Shown here: positions 1-5,248 of the stretch, piece by piece
How the letters are laid out: each line of letters begins with the position of its first letter
Numbering within the stretch: the first letter of the stretch is position 1
Source of the DNA: Flavobacteriales bacterium
GTDB lineage: Bacteria > Bacteroidota > Bacteroidia > Flavobacteriales > UA16
Length of the DNA: 8,569 bases
Direction: 5' to 3'
NCBI GenBank assembly: GCA_030831885.1
Contig: JAURKF010000068.1
Coordinates: 1 to 8,569 of the forward strand
Position numbers and translations under genes: made by a program
Notes under the pieces: model-generated
Databases searched by the model: none
Told to the model about the DNA's origin: nothing
Seen by the model: only the letters and a program-made list of their open reading frames with translations

Positions 1-390
1 CGCTTCATGGAGTTGTTACAGGAACATTATTATAATCATCACATCTGCAGACTGCAACCCTGGCCAGAGCCGTGCATACGTTCGTTTAAGCACGGCAACA
101 ATGCAATCTACACACTCATGCAAGGTCCGAGTGAGTTTGGGATTAGCGGCAGGCTGGAAACATGGGATATCAAAAATCGCTTGAAGGAGATACGCATACC
201 CACGCTCATGGTAGGCGCCAAGCACGACACGATGGATCCGGCTGCGATGGAAGCACAAAGCAAGGAAGTACAGCAGGGACAATTCTTATACTGCCCGAAT
301 GGCAGCCACCTTTCCATGTGGGACGACCAGCAGGTGTTTATGAGTGGTGTCGTTCGGTTTATCCGTGAAGTGGATGGGGAGGGGAAATAG
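1..390 (+). CDS. Alpha/beta hydrolase, proline iminopeptidase type (peptidase S33), C-terminal part
   Basis: The reading frame is open from the first base, so the gene starts upstream and only the last 129 residues are visible. The segment MQGPSEF (visible residues 40-46) followed by the WDIKNRL..I.IPTLMVG stretch is the pattern of S33 proline iminopeptidases, which remove an N-terminal proline from peptides. Two members of the catalytic triad can be placed: Asp76 in the KHDTMDP turn and His103 in NGSHLSMWDD. The nucleophile Ser elbow should lie upstream of the window. The end is typical for the family, with a final amphipathic helix (VVRFIREV). The stop codon TAG is followed after 12 nt by a 7-bp tandem array. 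A related alpha/beta hydrolase with another substrate cannot be excluded, because the cap domain is mostly missing. Confidence 0.88.
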   Translation, partial: RFMELLQEHYYNHHICRLQPWPEPCIRSFKHGNNAIYTLMQGPSEFGISGRLETWDIKNRLKEIRIPTLMVGAKHDTMDPAAMEAQSKEVQQGQFLYCPNGSHLSMWDDQQVFMSGVVRFIREVDGEGK

Positions 391-402
391 AAAATGAAGA
401 AA

Positions 403-423
403 GGGTAAGGGGTAAGGGATGAG
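403..423 (+). repeat. Heptamer array A (GGGTAAG GGGTAAG GGATGAG) after the hydrolase stop
   Basis: Three 7-bp units start 12 nt after the hydrolase stop codon. Each carries a stop triplet on the sense strand (TAA at 406 and 413, TGA at 420). These fall in the three different reading frames. Confidence 0.7.
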
Positions 424-440
424 GGGTTTCTATTGCTAAC

Positions 441-470
441 TCATTCTCATTCTCATTCTCATTCTCATTC
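441..470 (+). repeat. Perfect hexamer microsatellite (TCATTC)x5
   Basis: Five uninterrupted copies of TCATTC lie in the spacer between the hydrolase and the SRPBCC gene, about 100 bp upstream of the latter. Slippage here would change spacer length in 6-bp steps. No promoter match was found in this 180-bp spacer, so an effect on expression is only a possibility. Confidence 0.9.
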
Positions 471-570
471 TGTTTCTATAACTCATTCTTCAATTAGGGT
501 TTCAATGATTATGTCATTTCCGCGCGCCGACACAGGATGCGTGAACTACCTTAGCGGAAATTCAAGTTAA

Positions 571-1206
571 ATGAAAATCTTAAAATACACCGGTCTTGGC
601 TTGGCAGCTGTTGTAGGATTGGTCCTAATTACAGGCTTATTCCTTCCCAGAGAATACGCGGTGTCGCGTAATGTAACCATCCAGCGCAGCAATGCCGACG
701 TGTTTGCATACGCACGCAACATTCGCAATCAGGAAGACTACAGTGTGTGGTGGAAAATGGATCCCAATCAGGTGAACACCTATACCGGCGAAGACGGCAC
801 CGTGGGATTTGTTGCAGCATGGAAGAGCGAGTTGGATTCAGTAGGTTCCGGTGAAGAAGAAATCATCGCGTTGGAAGATGGCAAGCGCATTGGATTTGCG
901 CTTCGCTTCAAAGAACCCTTCGAGTCAAATGCCAGCAGCGAAATGCTCTTTGCATCTACCGATAGTCTCACTACACAACTCACCTGGAATTTCAACGGCA
1001 ACATGGCCTATCCTTTCAATGTAATGCAGTTGTTCATCAGTATGGAAGACATGCTGGGTAGCGACATTCAAGAAGGCCTCAACAATATGAAGGAGATTTT
1101 GGAAAAAGAAAGAGCATCATCCTTCAAGCAACGACTCCCCTACTGGCAATGGTCAGATGATGGCTGGCGCTGGACGCAGGCACGACCGAAGGAAGAGGGA
1201 TGTTAA
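571..1206 (+). CDS. Membrane-anchored SRPBCC-family (polyketide cyclase-like) protein
   Basis: The 211-residue protein starts with an uncleaved-looking hydrophobic anchor (residues 7-25: GLGLAAVVGLVLITGLFLP). It continues as a START/SRPBCC-like domain (about 30-178) with the usual opening REYAVSRNVTIQRSNADVFAYARN and the helix near the end (GSDIQEGLNNMKEILEKE). SRPBCC domains form a deep hydrophobic pocket, but the ligand of this group is not known and I assign no reaction. The domain should end near residue 180. The last 31 residues, with Trp192, 194, 199 and 201, are hydrophilic apart from the aromatics and are unusual for the family. The start ATG is the first in frame with the anchor. No clear promoter or Shine-Dalgarno site is visible. 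The stop is followed after 7 nt by a heptamer array. Confidence 0.8.
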   Translation: MKILKYTGLGLAAVVGLVLITGLFLPREYAVSRNVTIQRSNADVFAYARNIRNQEDYSVWWKMDPNQVNTYTGEDGTVGFVAAWKSELDSVGSGEEEIIALEDGKRIGFALRFKEPFESNASSEMLFASTDSLTTQLTWNFNGNMAYPFNVMQLFISMEDMLGSDIQEGLNNMKEILEKERASSFKQRLPYWQWSDDGWRWTQARPKEEGC

Positions 1207-1213
1207 AAGAATT

Positions 1214-1241
1214 ACTAGTGACGAGTGACAAATGACGAATG
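1214..1241 (+). repeat. Heptamer array B (ACTAGTG ACGAGTG ACAAATG ACGAATG)
   Basis: Four degenerate 7-bp units start 7 nt after the SRPBCC stop codon. Sense-strand TGA occurs at 1219, 1226, 1233 and 1240, covering all three frames; TAG occurs at 1216. Confidence 0.75.
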
Positions 1242-1339
1242 AAAGGCATATAGTCCGGCAAAAACGATAAGCTTCGACAATAGTATCCGACGAATTCGCT
1301 ACCTACGATTTCTTGAGTAGTTCAAGGGTTCGTTAACAG

Positions 1340-1359
1340 CCCTAGGCTTCAGCCGTGGG
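1340..1359. repeat. REP-like imperfect palindrome upstream of the Fic gene
   Basis: CCCTAGGCT and AGCCGTGGG can pair around a TC loop, with a two-base internal mismatch, giving a compact GC-rich hairpin in an otherwise AT-rich spacer. The form resembles short interspersed REP-type palindromes. From memory, related CCCACGGCT/AGCCGTGGG palindromes are common in Bacteroidota intergenic regions, but this was not checked. It has no T-tract, so a terminator is less likely. Confidence 0.4.
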
Positions 1360-1390
1360 AAAAGAGAAAATTATTAATTCAATAAACCCT

Positions 1391-1398
1391 TACATTTG
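1391..1398 (+). promoter_or_regulatory. Bacteroidota-type -7 element TACATTTG for the Fic gene
   Basis: This is an exact match to TAnnTTTG, 21 bp before the ATG at 1420. The matching -33 TTG is poor (TTA at 1371-1373, 17-bp spacer). If used, transcription would begin near 1403, after the alternative TTG start at 1396, which favours the ATG. Confidence 0.45.
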
Positions 1399-1419
1399 GT
1401 AGCATCATTTGATACTATC

Positions 1420-2412
1420 ATGACGCCTCCCTACTCCATCACTCCGGAAATTCTTCGTCTTGTAGAATCGATCACATTGAAGCTCGGCGAAATCAACGCT
1501 CGCTACCTGAGCAAGCCTGCGCCGCAATTGCGCAAAGAGAACCGCATTCGCACCATCCACGCATCGTTGGGTATCGAAGGCAATTCCCTCCGATTGGATC
1601 AAATTACCGCGTTACTCAACGGAAAAAAAGTTATCGGTCCACAGCGCGACATAATGGAAGTTCGCAACGCCATTGATGCCTACGAGCAACTTGAATCATT
1701 CAATCCGTTTTCATTGAAGTCATTTCTGACCGCTCATGGAATTCTCATGCGCGACTTAGTATCGGATGCCGGTAAATGGCGTCGTGCATCGGTTGGAATC
1801 GTGCACGGAAGTAAAGTAGCACACGTTGCACCATCCGCATCCCATGTTCAGGGACTTATGCGCGATTTATTTGATTACACCCGCAAGGCCCCCGACAGTA
1901 TGCTTATCAAGAGTTGTGTATTTCATTACGAAATGGAATTCATACATCCCTTCATGGATGGCAACGGACGCATGGGCCGGTTGTGGCAGACACTTCTGTT
2001 GAGCAAGCATCATCCGGTATTTGCTTCGTTACCGTTTGAAACTATCATTCGCGACACACAGCGAGACTACTACCATGCTTTAGCAGCTAGCGATAAACTT
2101 GGGCAATCCACACCATTCATCAACTACATGCTTGGGGTCATCGATGCATCCTTGCGTGGACTCACGAAGAGCGGTGTACCTGTATTGAAAGAAAGCGATC
2201 GAGTGCAGTATTTTCTTTCGATGAAAAACCAAGCGCTCGACGCCGGTGCCCGAGCGGAGTCGAGGGAAGGCTTCACCCGCAAAGACTATCTAAAAGTCTT
2301 CAAAACACTATCAACTGCAACAGCAAGCAGAGATTTGAACGCGGCTGTGAAGATTGGTGTGCTTCAGAAAATTGGGAGTGTGAATCAGACGAAGTATATA
2401 CACATAAAATAA
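1420..2412 (+). CDS. Fic-domain protein, class II (N-terminal inhibitory helix), with C-terminal winged helix
   Basis: The protein has the complete Fic motif HPFMDGNGRMGR (residues 176-187; catalytic His176, with Asp180 and Arg184 for phosphate and metal binding). It should therefore be able to transfer a nucleotide moiety, usually AMP, to a hydroxyl side chain of a target. An inhibitory motif of the (S/T)xxxE(G/N) type is present N-terminally as Ser49-LGI-Glu53-Gly54. This makes it a class II Fic protein held inactive in cis, so no separate antitoxin is expected and none is seen nearby. Residues 285-330 form a winged-helix-like end (TRKDYLKVFKTLSTATASRDL). I chose ATG 1420 because the in-frame TTG at 1396 overlaps a perfect -7 box. 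The linker (residues 272-284) is coded by a GC-rich inverted-repeat segment that may be an insert. The target is unknown. Confidence 0.92.
   Translation: MTPPYSITPEILRLVESITLKLGEINARYLSKPAPQLRKENRIRTIHASLGIEGNSLRLDQITALLNGKKVIGPQRDIMEVRNAIDAYEQLESFNPFSLKSFLTAHGILMRDLVSDAGKWRRASVGIVHGSKVAHVAPSASHVQGLMRDLFDYTRKAPDSMLIKSCVFHYEMEFIHPFMDGNGRMGRLWQTLLLSKHHPVFASLPFETIIRDTQRDYYHALAASDKLGQSTPFINYMLGVIDASLRGLTKSGVPVLKESDRVQYFLSMKNQALDAGARAESREGFTRKDYLKVFKTLSTATASRDLNAAVKIGVLQKIGSVNQTKYIHIK
2234..2271 (+). repeat. GC-rich repeat-like segment inside the Fic gene
   Basis: Two inverted pairs overlap here: CGCTCG (2234-2239) with CGAGCG (2251-2256), and CTCGAC (2236-2241) with GTCGAG (2259-2264). The core CCGAGCGGAGTCGAGGG resembles, from memory, the CTGAGCGGAGTCGAAGG interspersed sequence often seen in Bacteroidota genomes. 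It is read in frame as residues 272-284, between the Fic domain and the winged helix. Confidence 0.45.
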
Positions 2413-2437
2413 AAAAGGCGAGTCTCCTCGCCTTTTT
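2412..2437. terminator. Bidirectional intrinsic terminator between Fic gene and lipoprotein gene
   Basis: AAAAAGGCGAG (2412-2422) pairs perfectly with CTCGCCTTTTT (2427-2437) around a 4-nt loop. There is a T-run on each strand. It starts at the last base of the Fic stop codon and lies 17 bp beyond the stop of the convergent lipoprotein gene, so it can serve both. Confidence 0.93.
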
Positions 2438-2454
2438 AGTACCTTAAAGTTCAA

Positions 2455-2898
2455 TCAATATACAAGTTGCAGTTGATAGCATGAATTGGCGTCAATCGTA
2501 ACATTGCCCTCCCAAATTATATCACCCCAATCGTCTTTAACTTGATACGGATAGCTCTTTGATTTCACCAAACCCAAATCCTTTTCAACAGTTATTGAAG
2601 CATTTGCGCCACAAGTTGGTCCGCCCGTCCAATACTGAGACGTCGCTGTAGAACCTACGATAATACCATCCAAATAGAATGACAATGAAGAGCTCAAGTC
2701 TAACTGCAACCCTTCTGATGAAGCTTGATTATACCAAAAAACAACACTTCCCTTATATGTACACGTACCATCATCTTCCTCTGCATCCGCAGAGTAGTTC
2801 GAAGCGTTTTTATCTGTGCAGCCCTCTTCCTTCTTGCAGGAATTAAAGAGAACCGCAATCGCAAACAAGAAAAAAATAATAGTTGAATTCCGTTTCAT
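2455..2898 (-). CDS. Surface-type lipoprotein with one GCTD...DDGTC segment
   Basis: The 147-residue product begins with a lipoprotein signal peptide (MKRN, hydrophobic core 7-17, lipobox LFNS-Cys21). The mature N-terminus CKKEE fits the K-(D/E)2 lipoprotein export signal described for surface lipoproteins in Bacteroidota, so exposure on the outer face of the outer membrane is likely. Residues 26-46 hold one copy of the GCTD..A.NY..dA..DDGTC segment. This is frequent in secreted Bacteroidota proteins, often in several copies; a metal-binding or spacer role is only a guess. Residues 50-147 look like a small beta-rich domain (GSVVFWYNQ, SFYLDGIIVGS, IIWEGNVTIDANSCYQLQLVY) with Cys96 and Cys140 perhaps paired. 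Function is unknown. The gene is divergent from the HTH regulator and ends at the shared terminator. Confidence 0.82.
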   Translation of the reverse strand: MKRNSTIIFFLFAIAVLFNSCKKEEGCTDKNASNYSADAEEDDGTCTYKGSVVFWYNQASSEGLQLDLSSSLSFYLDGIIVGSTATSQYWTGGPTCGANASITVEKDLGLVKSKSYPYQVKDDWGDIIWEGNVTIDANSCYQLQLVY

Positions 2899-3026
2899 AC
2901 ATTCTGATTTTTTTTCCTACTCATATGGCTTTTCGGTTACGCCCCGTTTATAAGCATACTGCGCCGGTTTCTGGACTCCGAACATTTGTATAACTAAATT
3001 CCATGAATACTCATAGAAATGCATTA

Positions 3027-3057
3027 CAAACATACACAATGTTGTGTTATAATACAA
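3027..3057 (-). promoter_or_regulatory. Predicted promoter of the lipoprotein gene (TTG-N20-TATGTTTG)
   Basis: On the minus strand, TATGTTTG (3034-3027) is an exact -7 match. A TTG lies 20 bp upstream (3057-3055), inside the Bacteroidota spacing range. The leader would be about 120 nt. The -33 element and spacer overlap the palindromes at 3034-3058, so a bound regulator would cover this promoter. Confidence 0.45.
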
Positions 3058-3058
3058 C
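3034..3058. promoter_or_regulatory. Overlapping palindromes, candidate operator of the XRE regulator
   Basis: ACACAA-TG-TTGTGT (3034-3047) is a palindrome with perfect 6-bp arms. Its right arm is shared with a second one, GTTGTGTTATAATACAAC (3041-3058), which is symmetric at 16 of 18 positions. The three half-sites (ACACAA, TTGTGT, ATACAA) lie in the divergent spacer, 34 bp before the HTH start codon. Short spaced palindromes next to their own gene are the usual operators of XRE-type regulators. Confidence 0.5.
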
Positions 3059-3091
3059 CATTGCGAAAATTACATTGAGACTTTTGTTTCA

Positions 3092-3529
3092 ATGCCAGAC
3101 CATTTAAATCAAAAAGAGTATCTATTAAAGATTGGCGAGCGCATTAAGACGTTGCGAATAGAGAGAAGCTACACCTTGGCGGACCTAGGTGAGAATATCG
3201 GCCTTGATAAGAGCAATACATTTCGTTTAGAAAAAGGCAAAAACTTCACACTACTCACCCTAATTAAAATTGCAGCATTTCTTAATGTTCAACCTCATGA
3301 ATTGCTGAACATTCCATTTCAGATAGACTTCACATCATTAGAAAGTTCGATTGCGACTAAAAAACTAGTCCGGAAACAGAGACAAACTCCTCAACAAAAG
3401 ACCAAAACAAAATCAGCCAATAAGGGCGCCTACTCTATTACACATCCGATTTCACTTGCGGCCGAATCTAAAAAACCCTTAGTTAAGAAAACGAAAAAGA
3501 CAAAATCATTGATGAAGGAAGTCCTTTGA
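3092..3529 (+). CDS. XRE-family helix-turn-helix regulator with Lys-rich tail
   Basis: Residues 12-73 form a Cro/CI-type five-helix DNA-binding domain: LLKIGERIKTLRIERSYTLADLGENIGLDKSNTFRLEKG, then LLTLIKIAAFLNVQPHELL. The recognition helix should be about residues 38-47. After residue 80 there is no recognisable ligand or dimerisation domain. Residues 87-145 are Lys/Arg-rich (about 17 of the last 56 residues), rich in Thr, Ser and Gln, and probably disordered; such a tail could add non-specific DNA contact. The gene is divergent from the lipoprotein, with palindromes between them that suggest self-regulation and perhaps control of the lipoprotein. No upstream Shine-Dalgarno sequence is seen. 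It ends 27 bp from the stop of the convergent thioredoxin-like gene, without a clear terminator. Confidence 0.85.
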   Translation: MPDHLNQKEYLLKIGERIKTLRIERSYTLADLGENIGLDKSNTFRLEKGKNFTLLTLIKIAAFLNVQPHELLNIPFQIDFTSLESSIATKKLVRKQRQTPQQKTKTKSANKGAYSITHPISLAAESKKPLVKKTKKTKSLMKEVL

Positions 3530-3556
3530 GTTTTCAATTGCCTTGCCGATCATCCT

Positions 3557-4234
3557 TCATACATCACCCCTCACCAATTTTTCTACCGCATCCTTCGCCA
3601 ACGGACCCCATTCATTGTTGCTCCATCGACAAACAGGCTTTCCATCCCCTACCTTCACATATGCGGGAAAATGCCCACCGGCATGTGTAGCGACCACATT
3701 CATATCCGAAGCCATCACCACTTCAACTGCACCGGCTGCCTCCTGCGCATAAGGCACAACCCATGTACTATCTGCCGTGCACACAACCATGCGCATGCGC
3801 ATATTCGGGTTGCGTTCTCGAAGGGCTTTCATTTCCGATATCGATTTCTTACAGAAGGGACAGTCAGCAATGGCAATAACAACGAGGTCAGCATCTGCAT
3901 AATCGGGAATTGATTGCACATCCGACATATCATGTGCGCCATTCCAAACCATGTCCTCATAGATTGGATGCCTGGCAAAGCCAAAAGTGAAAGGAAGTAA
4001 CGTGAGCAGGATACCGCCAATTCTTCTCTTCCAAATTCCAGCGTTTGACAAAACGTGCATAAACAACCATCCTGCGCATAATCCAATGAGGACGAGTAAC
4101 ACGTAATAAGACCATTCGCTAACGGTCCAGCTAATACCGGCATGCAACAATGATTCACGTACGTTGCTGTAGCCCGCATCAGTGACGAGTGCTGCAGCTA
4201 CAATCAACAAGAAAGACAATAGAATCTTCTTCAT
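3557..4234 (-). CDS. Membrane-anchored thioredoxin-like protein with CPFC motif
   Basis: The 225-residue protein has three predicted membrane segments (about 3-20, 43-63, 73-87), followed by a thioredoxin-like domain. The domain has strand DLVVIAI, redox motif CPFC (125-128), helix KSISEMKALRE, and a cis-proline region GGHFPAYV (Pro190). A positive loop (Lys69-Arg70-Arg71) between segments 2 and 3 suggests it faces the cytoplasm. That places the redox domain in the periplasm, where thiol-disulfide exchange would be its role. CPFC resembles glutaredoxin and DsbA-type motifs, but the membrane arrangement matches no named family that I recognise. In-frame starts exist upstream (TTG 4285, ATG 4264), but they lie in a strong terminator hairpin, so I chose ATG 4234, which opens with MKKILLSFLL. 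It is downstream of a Cys-rich lipoprotein gene on the same strand. Confidence 0.78.
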   Translation of the reverse strand: MKKILLSFLLIVAAALVTDAGYSNVRESLLHAGISWTVSEWSYYVLLVLIGLCAGWLFMHVLSNAGIWKRRIGGILLTLLPFTFGFARHPIYEDMVWNGAHDMSDVQSIPDYADADLVVIAIADCPFCKKSISEMKALRERNPNMRMRMVVCTADSTWVVPYAQEAAGAVEVVMASDMNVVATHAGGHFPAYVKVGDGKPVCRWSNNEWGPLAKDAVEKLVRGDV

Positions 4235-4241
4235 AGCACAA

Positions 4242-4282
4242 AAAAAAGAAATCCATCTCAACATGAGATGGATTTCTTTTTT
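4242..4282. terminator. Very strong hairpin terminator between small lipoprotein and thioredoxin-like gene
   Basis: A perfect 19-bp stem, AAAAAAGAAATCCATCTCA with its complement, closes on a 3-nt loop and has T-runs on both strands. On the minus strand it follows the lipoprotein stop codon by 15 nt. Its U-tract ends only a few bases before the start codon of the thioredoxin-like gene. Confidence 0.93.
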
Positions 4283-4297
4283 CAATTGAATTCAATA

Positions 4298-4498
4298 TTA
4301 CTTGAGTTCGCAGCTGCCACCTAGGATAGCAGCAGAAGTATTCAGAGCATCACAAGCGTCTTCTGCATCTGCCTTATTAGAGTCAGCGATTACAGAATCA
4401 GTTGTCTGACCCAAAATTGTGCAAGAGCAAGTGTAATCTTTCTTGCATGAAGCCAATGCGATTGCGCATACAGCCAACATCATGTAAACTTTTTTCAT
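4298..4498 (-). CDS. Small Cys-rich lipoprotein
   Basis: The 66-residue product has a typical lipoprotein signal (MKKVYMMLAVCAIALAS-Cys18). The mature part is only 49 residues, starts CKKDYTCSC, and ends GGSCELK. Besides the lipidated Cys18, it has Cys24, Cys26, Cys49 and Cys63, enough for two disulfides. The pattern CKKdytC.C plus a helix with a Cys (NKADAEDACDAL) recurs in small Bacteroidota lipoproteins of unknown function. The next gene on the strand encodes a membrane thioredoxin-like protein, so a redox partnership is possible, but a strong terminator separates them. The Lys at +2 and +3 fits outer-membrane sorting. The acidic pair of a full surface-export signal is incomplete (KD-Tyr). 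Confidence 0.8.
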   Translation of the reverse strand: MKKVYMMLAVCAIALASCKKDYTCSCTILGQTTDSVIADSNKADAEDACDALNTSAAILGGSCELK

Positions 4499-4574
4499 AG
4501 ATATGGTTTTTATAAATGTGTCCTACTCCTATCGTTTTTCGGAATGACGGCCAGTGGGTTAACAACCAGCGCAG

Positions 4575-4582
4575 CAAAAATA
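4575..4582 (-). promoter_or_regulatory. -7 element TATTTTTG for the small lipoprotein gene
   Basis: The minus strand reads TATTTTTG, an exact TAnnTTTG match about 77 bp upstream of the lipoprotein start. No TTG is found at the right distance for a -33 element, so this is a weak call. Confidence 0.35.
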
Positions 4583-4659
4583 TAGAAGAGCAATCCAACT
4601 TCATGTAAAGATTTGAAATTTCGTCCACGAGTCAAGGAAACCTAACAATAGACCTACCC

Positions 4660-4667
4660 TATTTTTG
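4660..4667 (+). promoter_or_regulatory. -7 element TATTTTTG directly before hemJ
   Basis: This exact TAnnTTTG match ends 5 bp before the hemJ ATG, so transcription from it would give an almost leaderless mRNA. A -33 TTG at 17-23 bp is lacking. Confidence 0.35.
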
Positions 4668-4672
4668 ACAGC

Positions 4673-5206
4673 ATGGAATATTACACTATCATAAAATCAC
4701 TTCACATAATATTCGTTGTTACCTGGTTTGCGGGATTGTTTTACATGTTTCGACTCTTTGTTTATCACGCAGAAGCGGCGCGCACCGAAGAACCTCGTCG
4801 CAGTATTCTTATTGAACAGTACACTATCATGGAGCGCCGCTTGTGGTATGCCATTACCTGGCCTTCTTGCATTCTCACCCTCATTTTTGGAATATGGCTG
4901 CTCGTGCTAAACTCTGCATTTCTAACTCAGCCATGGATGCACATCAAACTAACCTTCGTGGCCGGACTGCTCGTTTATCAGCTCTATGGGCAGAGAGTTC
5001 TAAAAGGGATTAGCGCGCATCCTCTTAGCTATAGTTCATTAGGAATGCGAATGATGAATGAAGTACCCACCATCATTCTAATTGCCGTTGTTTTTCTGGT
5101 AGTAATGAAAAGTACCTTCTCGTGGATATGGGGAACGCTGGGAATTCTAGGAACGGGTGTACTGCTGATGGTGGTGGTGAGAATGCTGCGCAAACATGAC
5201 AAATGA
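4673..5206 (+). CDS. hemJ: Protoporphyrinogen IX oxidase, HemJ type (CopD/UPF0093 family)
   Basis: The 177-residue membrane protein opens with the family signature KSLHIIFVVTWFAGLFYMFRLFVYHAEA (residues 8-35), including the conserved His11. It also has the conserved WMHIKL (88-93) and MNEVPT (128-133) segments, and four to five hydrophobic helices. HemJ oxidises protoporphyrinogen IX to protoporphyrin IX, the penultimate step of haem synthesis, in the inner membrane; His11 is the expected haem-binding residue. The usual Pro of the FY.PRLF segment is Phe here (Phe26); I take this as natural variation. Length and residues look normal for an active enzyme. It is a single gene divergent from the small lipoprotein and converging on dnaN, with only 42 bp between the stop codons, all taken up by a heptamer array. 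Confidence 0.93.
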   Translation: MEYYTIIKSLHIIFVVTWFAGLFYMFRLFVYHAEAARTEEPRRSILIEQYTIMERRLWYAITWPSCILTLIFGIWLLVLNSAFLTQPWMHIKLTFVAGLLVYQLYGQRVLKGISAHPLSYSSLGMRMMNEVPTIILIAVVFLVVMKSTFSWIWGTLGILGTGVLLMVVVRMLRKHDK

Positions 5207-5241
5207 TTGGTCATTAGTCACTACTCATTACTCACTTGTCA
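5207..5241 (-). repeat. Heptamer array C between hemJ and dnaN stops
   Basis: Five 7-bp units (plus strand TTGGTCA TTAGTCA CTACTCA TTACTCA CTTGTCA) fill the gap between the convergent genes. Two decayed units (5242-5255) run into the dnaN stop codon. On the dnaN sense strand TGA recurs every 7 nt, five times, in all frames. Confidence 0.8.
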
Positions 5242-5248
5242 CTATTAA

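Noticed and set aside
1312..1326. CTTGA-GTAGT-TCAAG hairpin as a terminator or operator
   Set aside because: The stem is only 5 bp, has no T-tract, and could occur by chance.
1396..1419. Longer Fic protein starting at TTG 1396
   Set aside because: The TTG lies inside a perfect -7 promoter element, and the family N-terminus fits the ATG at 1420.
1420..2412. Fic gene as part of a toxin-antitoxin pair
   Set aside because: The inhibitory motif is inside the protein itself, and no small partner gene lies next to it.
4235..4285. Longer thioredoxin-like protein starting at TTG 4285 or ATG 4264
   Set aside because: The extra codons would run through a perfect 19-bp terminator hairpin, and MKKILLSFLL at 4234 is a natural start with a membrane segment. 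Use of ATG 4264 cannot be fully excluded.
5200..5217. AATGA-TTGG-TCATT hairpin as the hemJ terminator
   Set aside because: The 5-bp AT-rich stem is explained by the heptamer array and has no T-run after it.
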